Assembly (NCBI GenBank): GCA_028456385.1
Contig: JALNQF010000536.1
Span: forward strand, 1-24,463
Source: Ophiosphaerella korrae
Taxonomy: Eukaryota; Ascomycota; Dothideomycetes; Pleosporales; Phaeosphaeriaceae
Length of the DNA: 24,463 nt
Direction: 5' to 3'
Positions within the stretch are counted from its first letter, which is position 1. Each line of letters begins with the position of its first letter. A program made the translations under genes and the position numbers. This document shows positions 1 through 10,782 of the stretch, piece after piece. Under the pieces are notes generated by a model. The model ran no database searches. It was given only the letters and a program-made list of their open reading frames with translations, and was not told where the DNA came from.

Positions 1-1195
1 TACTAGAAAGATATATATAGTAGTTGTCTTTATAATAAAAGGTCTAATAGAGTATTATATATTATACTTCTTTACTCCTAGCTACTTTCTCTTAAGGTTT
101 AGCCTATACTTATAATACTTCTTTCTTCTTTTTAGTTATTTTTAACTAAGTTTCTTTCTTTAGGTCCTTACTTCTATAGTCTTTTACAAAGTATCTTAGT
201 TTCTTATACTTATAGTATACTATATCCTTCTTTAACTTAGATCTATAGTTCTTTACGTAGTAGCCTAGTTTACTATAGTTAAAGTACGTAAAGTCTTTAC
301 TTTTTTTTCTTTTTTTATCCTTATTAGCGTTAAGGATTATAGGGTCTCCCTTGTTATAGTTTTAGGTGTAACCTCTATACTTATTTTTCTTCTATTCTTA
401 AAAATCGTTATCTATTTATATTACCTATTACTTTAGGGCTTCTAGTATCCTTAGTTTCTCTATATATATTATCTTATATTAGATTTTTAAGTTAAGTCCT
501 TGTTTAAATTATAATATTAAAGCTAACTTGTTCTATTCTATGTTCTACGATAGTTATTTAAATTATAATATATACTTAGGAATATTCTAACTTTGTGTAA
601 GCTTTTCTAGCTATTCTTTAGCTTATTAGGTAACGTCTATATCTCTAAACGCTGCTCTTATTTATTTAGTAAAGTATTCGTAACTTCTAAAAATAGCTCT
701 AGTCTCGTCTTTCTAGGTTATTAGAGAGTATGTTGTATAATCTATCTAGTAAGGTTTATACTATCTTATTGCGTCTTCTTTAAGGTGTAATCTAATATAT
801 ATTACCTTTTTCTCTTCTATATTAAAGTATAGTACTTGTACATCTATCTAGAGTTATACTAAGGCAATAAAAGGTCTTAGTTTCTCTCTTGTTCTATTAA
901 ACTTCTTAAAGATAGGTATCTTTAGTAGTTTCTTTATTACGCTTATTACTAGACGTTGTATAATTAGTTCTATCTAATTCTAACCTTTAATAATAGCTTT
1001 AATCTATACTTTGTTTTACTTTATATAATCTTAAAGCTCCTTATTTTATATTTCTAAGGCGTTAATTACTATCTTTATATCTTCTTTGTCTAAGATTAAG
1101 TTGTTAATTCTTTCCTTAATTGTTTCCTATATAGTACTATTAGACTTATAACTACTCTTAAGGGCTTTACTTATTTTAGTTAAACTTTCTACTAT
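1..1195 (-). pseudogene. Element A gag (broken, 3' end outside window)
   Basis: Degraded Gag, the structural protein that packages the retrotransposon RNA. On the minus strand the frame starts at an inferred ATG now reading ATA (1195-1193), in the context aca-ATA-g that would have been ACAATGG. About 303 codons later come two CCHC zinc knuckles at 286-245 and 217-176, 69 nt apart as in every copy here. In both knuckles the expected Cys and His codons read TAT or TAC (Tyr), the change RIP produces from TGT/TGC and CAT/CAC. Many in-frame TAA/TAG stops. Bases 175-1 belong to the linker between Gag and protease. No indel breaks the frame between start and knuckles. Identification as gag is firm; the exact start is inferred. 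Confidence 0.85.
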
Positions 1196-1256
1196 TATAT
1201 TAGCTAGACTATACGCTACTTATACTTTGCTTCTCGTAATAACTAAATTAGTAAAG

Positions 1257-1673
1257 TGTAATAGGGTTACTTCCTAGTACTCTAGAGGTATTAGTAGATT
1301 ATAAGTTAATAGTAAAAGCTTAGGTTATAATTTGTAATAACTTATAAATAATAGAAGATGTTTCGCAACTATCTTATATTAGCGTTCTATAGTTAAAGGA
1401 TTAAATTACTAATACTATCCTAACAATATATATCTTACTAACTATATACTCGTCGTAATCTATAATCTATAGTTGCTAAGACTAGTAGATTATAGATTAT
1501 CTTAATCTATAATCTATTAATACTAAGAGTCTACAGATTATAGATTAGCCTAGGTGTCCTAGTTATATATAGTTTCCTAATTAAGGTTGTTACTCTGCTC
1601 GTCCTATGCTTCGTTAGCGCCTAGATCGGGACTAATTAGTTCTATCTCGATTTCTTCTATTATACCTGTAACA
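1257..1673 (-). repeat. Element A 5' LTR (417 bp)
   Basis: Long terminal repeat, promoter and end sequence of element A, bounded TG...CA: the plus strand begins TGTAATAGG and ends CCTGTAACA. It aligns along its length with the other LTRs in the window, including the shared core around ttagcgttctatag at about 1380-1394. It keeps more C and G than the LTRs of B, E and F, especially at its right end (1590-1673). Confidence 0.9.
1456..1547. repeat. Two perfect dyads inside the element A LTR
   Basis: First dyad: 14-base arms at 1456-1469 (taatctataatcta) and 1486-1499 (its exact reverse complement) around a 16-base spacer. Second dyad: 13-base arms at 1503-1515 and 1535-1547. Both could fold as hairpins in RNA or single-stranded DNA. 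Equivalent dyads occur in the element D LTRs and as a tandem array in the F LTRs. Function unknown; a transcription factor site, terminator or recombination site are all possible. Confidence 0.8.
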
Positions 1674-3722
1674 ACTAGTACGTTTATTAATCTAAAAAGT
1701 ATAACTAAATATTTATATAGTTTATATTATATCCTAAATACTATTTTCTATTTATTACCTTTTTTAATTCTAATCTAATAATATACGTTTTAGATATCTA
1801 GCTTTATAAAGATCTTTACTTTTTATAGTTTATCTTATATTTTATTTATTTATAGTAAGAGGTATTAGTTCTAATTTATAATTATATTAGTTTTTTTAAA
1901 ATCTATATAAAGTCTTTTATTACTTATCTCTTTTTTATCTATAAATATAAAGCTATATACTACTAAGGATTTAGATTCTTATATCTATTCTTTTCTTATT
2001 ATATTTTTAATAAATACTTATTTAATCTTAGATTCTTTTTCTATTTTTTTAAAAACTAGGCTCTATCTTATATCTTTATTTTTCTCTAGGTCTATTACTA
2101 AGTCTTATAGCTAATATTCTAGAAGATAGTTTTAGGTTCTATAAGCTATTTTTCTTATTTCTTATAATCTTCTAAGAACTATCCTTTATATATAGTTATA
2201 TTAGTTTTAATATATCTTTTTTAAAGTAACTAATTTTCTCTATTCTTTAATTAATTCTAGAGTTAGTTAGTTATAACTATAGTATTTCTAATATTATATC
2301 TTATTTATTATTAATTATTGTTATATCTATAACTATATTCTTAATTTCTAATCTTTCTAACCTTAGTATTAAGGGTATCGTTTTAAACTTAATAGGTTCC
2401 TAGAATAGTTTTCTTTTAATTATACTTAATTATCGAGGGTACCTTTTTATTATATAGCTTATTCCTTAGTTTTCTATAAACTTCTTAGATATAAAGTTCT
2501 TTATAGCTCTACTATTAATTATAATTTATATTTTTTATTCTTAGTAAGTACCTATTTTTATAATATATAAGCCTATTATACTTTATAGCTTTTTTTACTT
2601 AGGTCTTTCTTTAAATTATCTATTCTTCTAAAGCTATTACCTTATCTTATATTTATTATTCTTGTATTTTAGATATTTATTAACTATATACTTATACTAT
2701 AGCTATATTCTTTTAACGTATTCTTTAGATAGCTTAAGTCTTAGTCTAATTAATATATACTCTTTATTAGGAATCTAAATTAATTTTTATCTTTTAATTT
2801 CCTTTTTTAGGATTACTTTTATATAGTCTTATTTTCTTTTTAGCTATATATAGTTTTATACCTTTTCTTCTCTATATAAGTAGTAGTATATATTTAAATA
2901 TAATATCTATATAAGTTCTAGATATACTAGATATTCTAGATCTATTCTTTTATTGTCCCCTACTTAGTACTTATCTATACTAGGTCTTCTAGTTATTAGG
3001 ATATAGTATATTACTAGTACTTGTAGTATATAAGCTTTATTAATCTATTACGTTTTTCTTATAAGGTATTACTATTCTCTTTAAGTAAGTATTTTTCTTA
3101 CTATAACTATATTTTATTCTATCTATTATTAGAATATTATAAACTTTATTACTTTAAAGTTATATTCTTTCTAGTTTTTATATACTTCTTCTATACTTAT
3201 AACTAGTTAGTATTTTTAAATAAATTTCTAGTTTTTATTTTATTTTAATATATCTATTATTATATAGCTATTATAGCTATATATATTTAACTAGGTATAT
3301 TCTATACCTTTTATATTAACTTATTTCTTACTTTCTTATAGTTTTTTAAAAGAAGCTATAGTAGTCTCTTTATCTTATACTAGTCTTTTAGCTAGAATTA
3401 ATAGTATCTAAAGCTCTTTTCTTTCTAGATCTTTTACTAGTAAGCCTATTACGTAAGCTATTTCTTTTAGCTACGCTTTTATTCTTTTCTCTTTTATTAC
3501 TACTACTCTATTCTTCTATAAAAACTATCTTACTTTCTATTTACTAAAAAAGTATATATAGTAGTTATCTTTATAATAAAAGCTCTAATAGAGTATTATA
3601 TATTATAATTCTTTACTTTTAGCTACTTTTTTCTAAAGTTTAGCTTATACTTTTAGTACTTTCTTCTTATTTTTAGTTATCTTTAACTAGGTTTTTTTAT
3701 CTTTTTTAGAGTTTTTACTTCT
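1674..3722 (-). pseudogene. Element B pol fragment: linker, protease and 5' part of reverse transcriptase
   Basis: Minus-strand continuation of gag. The protease active-site block is at 2525-2490; there the expected Asp-Ser-Gly reads Asn-Ser-Arg, explained by TGA to TAA and TGG to TAG changes. It lies 436 codons after the first zinc knuckle, in frame. RT follows; its first catalytic motif should fall near 1796, but the YxDD motif is missing because element A interrupts the gene at 1674. Full of TAA/TAG stops. The stretch 3722-2526 between knuckles and protease holds no domain I can name (see the matching linker of element D). Confidence 0.8.
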
Positions 3723-4589
3723 ATAGTCTTTTATAAAGTATCTTAGTTTCTTATATTTATAATATACTATATCTTTTTTCTTTTATAATTAGTAATCTTT
3801 TACGTAGTAACTTTTCTTACTATAGTTAAAGTACGTAAAGTCTTTATTCTTTTTCTTTTTTCTATCTTTATTAGTATTAAAGACTATAGAGTCTCTCTTA
3901 TTATAGTTCTAGGTATAACCTCTATATTTATTCTTCTTCTATTCTTAAAGATTATTATTAATTTATATTACCTATTATTTTAAAGCTTCTAGTATTTATA
4001 GCTTTTCTATATAAATTATTTTATATTAGATTTTTAAGTTTAGTTCTTATTTAAATTATAATATTAAAGCTAATTTATTTTATTCTATATTTTATAATAG
4101 CTATTTAAACTATAATATATATTCTAGAATACTTTTATTTTATATAAGCTTTTCTAGCTTTTCTTTAGCTTATTAGGTAATATCTATATCTCTAAATACT
4201 ACTCTTATTTATCTTGTAAAGTATTTATAACTTCTAAAAATAGCTTTAGTTTTATTCTTCTAGGTTATTAGAGTATATATCGTGTAATCTATCTAGTAAG
4301 GTTTAAACTATCTTATTACTTCTTTTTTAAGGTATATTCTAATATATATTACCTTCTTTTCTTCTATATTAAAGTATAGTACTTATATATCTATCTAGAG
4401 TTATACTAAAGCTATAAAAGGTTTTAACTTTTTCTTTATCTTATTAAATTTCTTAAGTATAGGTATTTTTAGTAGTTTCTTTATTACACTTATTTCTAGG
4501 TATTATATAATTAATTCTATTTAGTTTTATCTTTTAATAATAGCTTTAATTTATACTTTATTTTACTTTATATGTTTCTAGAGTTCTTA

Positions 4590-5030
4590 TATAATAGATA
4601 TACTAGGGTTAACTTCTTAATATCTAAAAAGTATTAGTAGATTACAAACTAATAACAAAAGCTTATATTAGGATCTATATTAACTTATAAATAATAGAAG
4701 ATATTTTATAACTATCTTGTATTAGCGTTCTATAGTTAAAGGATTAAATTACTAATACTATTCTAATAATACGCATTATTACTAACTATATACCTAGGCT
4801 TCTTAGCTAACTTTATACTTTATATTTACTAAGATTATAAATTATAAATCTATTACGTACTTAACTTTATACTTTATATTTACTAAGATTACAAATTATA
4901 AATCTATTACGTGTCCCTATTATAGTTAGTCTCTTAGTCTAGTTTGTTTTCTTATAGGTTATATATATTGTTATTATCTATAGTAGGGCTAATTAGTTTA
5001 AATTAGTTTTCTCTTGTTATAGCTATAATA
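4590..5030 (-). repeat. Solo LTR inserted in element B gag
   Basis: About 441 bp with LTR ends (TATAATAG... on the left, ...TATAATA on the right, RIP forms of TG...CA) and the family's shared LTR core. On both sides gag of element B resumes directly, with no internal retrotransposon sequence, so this is a solo LTR left by recombination between the two LTRs of a former full insertion. Flanks read ttctta and tccttat, close to a 5-bp duplication, but one base is out of register, so the junctions are good to about 2 bases. Confidence 0.82.
4808..4914. repeat. 54-bp tandem duplication inside the solo LTR
   Basis: Two adjacent copies with period 54 (4808-4861 and 4862-4914), both beginning taactttatactttatattt. 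The aligned copies differ by about one base (attataaatt against attacaaatt). It occupies the position where other LTRs of the family carry dyads or 31-bp repeats. I do not see it in the other LTRs here. Confidence 0.9.
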
Positions 5031-5252
5031 TCCTTATTCTAAGTCTTTAATACTTTAATTACTATTTCTATATCTTTTTTCTTAAAGATTAAGTTATTTA
5101 TATATTTTCTAACTACTTTCTATATAGTATTATCTAACTTATAACTACTTATAAGTACTTTAGCTACTTATTTAGTTAAACTTTCTACTATTATATTAGC
5201 TAGACTATACACTACTTACGCTTTACTTCTCTTAATAACTAAATTAGTAAGG

Positions 5253-5679
5253 TATAATAGGTATACTAGGGTTAACTTCCTAATAACCTCTAAGTTATTA
5301 GTAGATTAGGAGGTAATAATAAAAGCTTATATTATAATTAGTAATAACTATAAATAATAGTTAATTTATATATATAATGTTAAGTACTAGTATTCTAGGT
5401 TAGAGATTAGATTACTAATACTATCCTAATAATACGTATTCTATTAACTATATACTTATATTAATCTATTTATATAATAATATAAATTACTACTAATCTA
5501 TTAGTATATAACTATAGATTACTTTAATCTATTTATACGTAATTATAGATTATTACTACGTGTCCTAGTTATATATAGTCTCCTAATTTAAGTTATTACT
5601 TTACTTATCCTATACTTTATTAGTACCTAAGTTAGGATTAATTAGTTCTATCTCGATTTCTCTTATTATACCTATAATA
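5253..5679 (-). repeat. Element B 5' LTR (427 bp)
   Basis: Begins TATAATAGG and ends CCTATAATA on the plus strand (RIP-altered TG...CA). Next to its inner edge (5252 leftward, minus strand) is the leader block ccttactaatttagttatt shared by all elements here. Contains imperfect taatct/agatta dyads around 5480-5555. Right flank is element C integrase sequence. Confidence 0.88.
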
Positions 5680-8600
5680 ACTTATTTCTATAATATTCTA
5701 TATAATCTTATAGTACTTTTATTACTAGTTATCTTACTCTTAAGATATAGTAGTCTTTTAAGAGTCTATCTAATATTTTATTAATACTTTAGTATCTATA
5801 TACTAGTAGTTTATAAAATTATTATAAAAACTCTTTTTATATTCTATTTAGTATATACGTTCTTTTATATACTTTTATAAGTTCTTCTTTAATTTTAAGT
5901 TTTTTTATTTCTTTAGAAGTTTTTTCTATTTCTTTCTAAATCTATTTATCTAGCTTACTACTCTTTCTTTTAAGTATTATAGCTATTTTAAGTATATTTA
6001 GAACTAAATATCTTTCTTTATTCTTAACTAAAACTATACTAGTAGCGTTTACTTCTTATTATAAGTTTAGTCTTCTACTTAAAGTATTTATAAATTAGTT
6101 ATCTTTACTCTTAGTATATATTATTTTAAAGTTAAATATTAATAAGAATTCCTATTATCTTATATAGTATTATAATAAGTTTTTATTTAGTATAAATTTT
6201 ATTAGATTCTTAGAGTCTATATATACTTTTATTTAGTATTTTACTTTTTATAAGTATACTCTCTATTATTTAAATACTTTATAGATTACTAGTATTTCTT
6301 TATTATAAATTAAGTAGTTAAGCTCTCCTAGCTTTATTTTCTTAGAGAAGTACTTAACTAAGTATTCTTACTTTATATCTAGATCTTCTTGTATTAGTAC
6401 TATTCTATAGACTAAATTAGATACGTCTATTTTTACTATTACTAGTAGATCTAGATTATATATTCTAATAACTAGGTTTTCTATAAATGTCTTTTAATTT
6501 AGTTAAATACTTTATTATATTCCTAATTCTATTTAAATAGTATATCTTTCTTTATAAAGTTTATTAATAGTTCTATTAGCTTAGACTAGTCTACTATTAA
6601 CTTTCTATAAAAGTTTACTAGTTTATAGAATTATTATACTTCTTATAAGTTTTTAAGTATTAGCTATTCTTAGATTACTTTAATTTTATTTAAGTTAATC
6701 TTAATCTTTCTTAGTTCTATAATAAATCTAAAGAAATCTATTTCTTTAGTATAAAATTTATATTTTCTTATCTTAAGAAATAGTTTACTTTTTACTAATC
6801 TTTCTAGTACTTTATATATATATTATACGTATTCTTCTTTTATTTCTAATAATATAAGGATATTATCTAGGTATATAAATATAAATATATCTAAATACTC
6901 TCTTAGAACTATATTAATTCTTTTTTAGAATACTACTAGTACGTTTATTAGTCTAAATAGTATAACTAAATATTTAAATAGTTTATATTACGTTCTAAAT
7001 ACTATTTTCTATTTATTTCCTTTCTTAATTCTAATCTAGTAATAGGCGTTTTAGATATCTAGTTTAGTAAAGATTTAAGCTTTCTATAGTCTATCTTATA
7101 TCTTATCTATATATAGTAAGAGGTAGTAGTTTTTATTTATAATTACGTTTATCTTTTTAAAGTCTATATAGAGTTATTTCTTATCTATTCTTTTTTTATT
7201 TATAAATATAAGTCTATATACTATTAAGGATTTAGATTCTTATATCTATTCTTTCTTAATTACGTTTTAGATAAATACTTATTTAATTTTAGATTCTTCT
7301 TCTATTTTTCTATAGACTAGGCTCTATCTTATATTCTTTCTTTTTTTAAACTCTATTACTAAGTCTTATAGTTAATATTCTAAGAAGTAGTTATTTAGTT
7401 TAGTAAGTTATTTCTCTTATTTCTTATATTTTTCTAAGAACTTTCCTTTATATATAGTTATATTAGCTTGTAATATATTTTTCTTAAGATAACTAATTCT
7501 TTCTATTTTCTAATTAATCTTTAGGTTAGTTATCTATAACTATAGTATACCTAATATTATATCTTATTTATTATTAATTATTATTATATCTATAACTATA
7601 TTCTTAATCTTTAGTCTTTCTAACTTTAGTATAAAGAGTACTATTTTATATTTAATAAGTTCTTAGAATAGCTTTCCTTTAATTATACTTAGTTATTAAA
7701 AGTATTTCTTTATTATATAGTATATTCCTTATTTTTCTATAAACTTCTTAAATATAAAGTTTTTTGTAGCTTTACTATTAATTATTAATTATACTTTTCT
7801 TCTTTAGTATATTCCTTCTTTTATAATATATAGGCCTAGTATACCTTTTAGCTTTTTTTACTTAGGTTTTTCTTTAAATTATCTATTTTTCTAGGGCTAT
7901 TTTCTTATTTTATATTTCTAATTTTTATATTTTAGATATTTATTATATATTTACTTATACTATAGTCTTTTTTTTATATATTCTTTAGATAACTTAGGTT
8001 TTAGTCTAATTAATATATATTCTTTATTAGGTATTTTAATTATTTCTTATCCTTTAATTTCTTTTTTTTTAAGATTACTTTTATATAATTATATCCTCTT
8101 TCTTATTTTAGCTATATATAGTTACGTACTTTTAGTTCTCTATATAAGTAGTAGTATATATTTAAATAGAATACCTATACTATCTCTAAGTATACTAAAT
8201 ATTTTAGATCTATTCTTTTATTATCTCCTATTTAGTCTCTATCTTTTCTAGGTTTTATTATTATTAGAATATAGTATACTATTAGTACTTATAGTATATA
8301 AGCTTTATTAATCTATTATATTTTTCTTATAAGATACTATTACTCTTTCTATATAAGTATTTTTCTTATTATAACTATATATTACTTTATCTATTATTAG
8401 AATATTATAAACTTTATTACTTTAGGATTACGTTCTTTTTAGTCTTTATACGCCTCCTCTATACTTATAATAAGTAATTATTTCTAAATAAATTTCTATT
8501 CTTTATTTTATTTTACTATATCTATAGTTATATAGCTATTATAACTATATATTTTTAACTAAGTATACTCTATACTTTTTATATTAACTTATTTCTTATC

Positions 8601-8984
8601 TCTTTATAATTCTTTTAAAGTAACTATAGTAGTTTCTTTATCTAGTACTAATCTTTTAGCTTAGATTAATAGTATCTAGGGCTTTTCTTTTTCTAAATCT
8701 TCTATTAGTAAGTCTATTATATAAGCTATCTCTTTTAGCTATACTTTTATTTTACTTTCTTTTATTACTACTACTCTATTCTTTTATAAGAACTATTTTA
8801 CTCTTTACTTACTAAAAAGATATATATAGTAGTTATTATTATAATAAAAGATCTAATAGAGTATTATATATTATATTTCTTTACTCCTAGCTACTTTTTT
8901 TTAAAGTTTAGCCTCTACTTTTTATATTTCTTTTTTACTCTTAGTTATTTTTAGTTAAGCTTTATTTTTAAAATCTTTACTTCT
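5680..8984 (-). pseudogene. Element C pol: linker, protease, RT, RNase H, N-terminal part of integrase
   Basis: Read on the minus strand: protease active site 7788-7753; RT catalytic block 6873-6856, reading Tyr-Leu-Asp-Asn where the family has YxDD; RNase H first Asp near 6427; then the Cys-x-x-Cys-derived Tyr pair of the integrase zinc finger at about 5703-5690, after which element B cuts the gene, so the catalytic core of integrase is missing. Protease to RT is 915 nt, identical to elements D and F. The distance from knuckle 2 to protease is 1,238 nt, against 1,239, 1,233 and 1,242 in B, F and D: not in register, so this copy also has a small frameshifting indel. Dense TAA/TAG stops. Confidence 0.83.
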
Positions 8985-9276
8985 ATAGTCTTTTATAAAG
9001 TATCCTAGTTTCTTATATTTATAATATACTATATCTTTTTTTTTTTTAAACTAGTAGTTTTTTACGTAGTAGCCTTTTTTACTATAATTAAAATACGTAA
9101 AGTCTTTACTCTTCTTTTTCTTTCTATTTTTCTTAGCGTTAAAGATTATAGAGTCTTCTTTGTTATAGTTCTAGGTAAGTCCTCTATACTTATTCTTTTT
9201 CTATTTTCTAAGATTATTATTAAGCTATATTACCTACTATTTTAGAGCTTCTAATATTCTTAGTTTTTCTATATAG
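8985..9276 (-). pseudogene. Element C gag, C-terminal part (zinc knuckles) up to the D insertion
   Basis: Zinc knuckles at 9095-9054 and 9026-8985 with Cys/His codons turned to Tyr codons, preceded (toward 9276) by Gag sequence matching 290-475 of element A. The gene is cut at 9276 by the 5' LTR of element D and resumes at 16318. Confidence 0.83.
9272..9276. repeat. Target site duplication, left copy (TATAG) of element D
   Basis: The five bases before the TGTTACG start of the D 5' LTR are TATAG; the same five follow the D 3' LTR at 16313-16317. Undivided copies of the site (e.g. 466-480 in element A) read ctctatatatattatc, consistent with a simple 5-bp staggered insertion. Confidence 0.93.
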
Positions 9277-9707
9277 TGTTACGACAGTAACAAGAGAAAT
9301 ATAGATAGAACTAATTAGCCCTACAACTAAGGGATCGAGTTCTTATAAACACGAGGAATACGAACTCGATTAGGAAACTACATATAATTAGGACACCTAA
9401 GGTAATCTGTAATCTATAGACTCTTAGTATTAATAGATTACAGATTAGAGTAATCTGCGATCTATTATTCTTAGTAGTAATAGATTAATAGATTAGAACA
9501 AGTATATAGTTAGTAGCGACGCGCATTATTAAGATAGTATTAGTAATTTAATCCTTTAACTATAGAACGCTAATACAAGATAGTTGCAAAACATCTTCTA
9601 TTGTTTATAGTTATTATAGATCCCTATATAAACTTTTGTTATTACCTTATAATCTACTAACTCTTTTAAGATAGGTACCTATAGTCGACAATAAAAGGCC
9701 TGTTACA
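9277..9707 (+). repeat. Element D 5' LTR (431 bp)
   Basis: Starts TGTTACGACAG, ends GGCCTGTTACA. Carries the family LTR core (ctatagaacgctaatac near 9561). A TATA-like stretch tatataaa occurs at about 9625-9632, but the 3' LTR reads tatacaaa there, so I do not call a promoter. Relatively rich in retained CpA, TpG and CpG. Confidence 0.95.
9403..9447. repeat. Perfect 14-bp dyad in the element D 5' LTR
   Basis: Arms taatctgtaatcta (9403-9416) and tagattacagatta (9434-9447) are exact reverse complements around 17 bases. A second, imperfect dyad follows (9451-9495). In the 3' LTR both central arm positions have mutated in step (ctg to cta, cag to tag), so the dyad is still perfect there. Confidence 0.85.
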
Positions 9708-9768
9708 CCTTACTAATTTAGTTATTGCGAGAAGCAAAGCGTAAGTAGCGTATAGTCTAGCTAATATA
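9708..9768 (+). promoter_or_regulatory. Element D leader between 5' LTR and gag (primer-binding region)
   Basis: A 61-base untranslated leader starting ccttactaatttagttatt. The block is shared by the leaders of A, B and F, so it is functionally constrained, and minus-strand priming should happen here. No standard tRNA-complementary TGG is present at the LTR edge; a tag at 9719-9721 could be a RIP-altered TGG. I cannot assign the primer. Confidence 0.55.
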
Positions 9769-10782
9769 ATAGTAGAAAGCTTAATAAGTAAAGCCCCTAA
9801 GAGTAGTTATAAGTTAGACAGCACTATATAGGAAACGATTAAGGATTGTATAAATAAACTAATTAATAATAAAGAGGATATAAAGATAGTAATTAAAGTA
9901 CTAGAAACGTAGAATAAGGAACTATAAGACTATTTAAAATAGAACAAAGTATAAATTAAAGCTATTATTAAAGGCTAGAACTAGATAGAATTAATTACCT
10001 AACGACTAGAAATAAGTATAATAAAGAAACTACCTAAGATACCTATCCTTAAAAAGTTTAATAGGACAAGAGAGAAACTAAGACTTTTTATAGCTTTAGT
10101 ACAACTCTAGATAGACGTATAAGTACTATACTTTAATATAGAAGAAAAGAAGGTAATATATATTAGAATGTATCTTAAAGAAAATACAATAAGATAGTTT
10201 AAACCCTACTAGATAGATTATACAATATACGCTCTAATAACCTAAAAAGACAAAATAAGAGCTATCTTTAGAAGTTACAAATACTTTACTAGACGAATAA
10301 GAGTAGTATTTAGAGATATAGACGTTACCTAACAAGCTAAAGAATAGCTAGAAAAGCTTATATAAAGCTAGAGTATTCTAGAGTATATATTATAGTTTAA
10401 ATAACTATTGTAAAATATAGAGTAGAATAAGTTAGCTTTAATATTATAATTTAAACAAGGACTAAACTTAAAAATCTAATACAAAATAATTTATATAGAA
10501 AAACCCTAAACGCTAGAAGCCTTAAAACAATAGGTAATATAAATTAATAACAATCTTCGAGAATAGAAGAAGAATAAGTATAGAGGTTATACCTAGAATT
10601 AGGATAAGGGAGACTCTATAATCCTTAACGCTAATAAGGATAAGAAGAGGAAGAAGAATAAAGACTTTACGTACTTTAACTATAGTAAAAAAGGCTACTA
10701 CGCGAAAGACTACTAATTATAAAAGAAAAGGGATATAGTATACTATAAATATAGGAAACTAGGATACTTTGCAAAAGACTAT
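9769..10782 (+). pseudogene. Gag region of element D with double CCHC zinc knuckle
   Basis: About 338 codons. A conserved Gag body (from about 10042) is followed by a Lys/Arg-rich stretch (10636-10665) and two CCHC-type nucleic-acid-binding knuckles. They now read YFNYSKKGYYAKDY and YYKYRKLGYFAKDY: the spacing of C-x2-C-x4-H-x4-C is exact, with Tyr at all Cys and His sites, the outcome of TGY to TAY and CAY to TAY. Gag forms the particle and binds the element's RNA. Confidence 0.88.

Larger units (their letters stand above)
1..1673 (-). mobile_element. Element A: 5' part of a chromoviral Ty3/gypsy LTR retrotransposon (truncated by window edge)
   Basis: Reading the minus strand, this is a 5' LTR (1673 to 1257), a leader of about 60 bases, and gag running off the left edge. 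It matches the corresponding part of element D (9277 onward) in order and spacing. Immediately to the right, at 1674, the sequence switches without a gap into the reverse transcriptase region of a second copy (element B), so A is inserted in B. The base at the junction begins ACTAG, which should be the 5-bp target duplication; its partner lies outside the window. Heavily RIP-mutated. Confidence 0.9.
3723..5191 (-). pseudogene. Element B gag, interrupted by a solo LTR
   Basis: Degraded Gag. Inferred start codon at 5191-5189 (ATA for ATG). Zinc knuckles at 3833-3792 and 3764-3723 with Cys/His positions turned to Tyr. A complete LTR is inserted at 4590-5030; removing it and a 5-bp duplication leaves 912 nt (304 codons) from start to knuckle, the same as element F, so the frame was intact before the insertion. 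Many RIP stops. Confidence 0.82.
1674..5679 (-). mobile_element. Element B: chromoviral LTR retrotransposon, 5' two thirds present
   Basis: Minus-strand order from right to left: 5' LTR (5679-5253), leader, gag (interrupted by a solo LTR at 4590-5030), linker, protease, and RT up to the point where element A cuts in at 1674. The rest of RT, RNase H, integrase and the 3' LTR must lie left of A, outside the window. At its right end B abuts the integrase region of element C from 5680 (ACTTA, putative target duplication), so B is inserted in C. Very heavily RIP-mutated. Confidence 0.9.

Noticed and set aside
1456..1547. Rho-independent terminators
   Set aside because: The dyads are AT-only hairpins inside retrotransposon LTRs of an apparent eukaryote, so bacterial terminators do not apply.
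1587..1778. An ATG-started 63-codon ORF on the plus strand
   Set aside because: It starts antisense inside the element A LTR and runs across the A/B junction into antisense RT sequence of B. No gene can have evolved across an insertion junction; it is a chance ORF in a part with few stops.
4800..4920. CRISPR-like or minisatellite array
   Set aside because: Only two direct copies with no spacers, inside an LTR; a local duplication suffices.
9625..9632. TATA box tatataaa in the D 5' LTR
   Set aside because: The 3' LTR reads tatacaaa, and TA-rich strings are everywhere after RIP. No start-site evidence, so no promoter is called.
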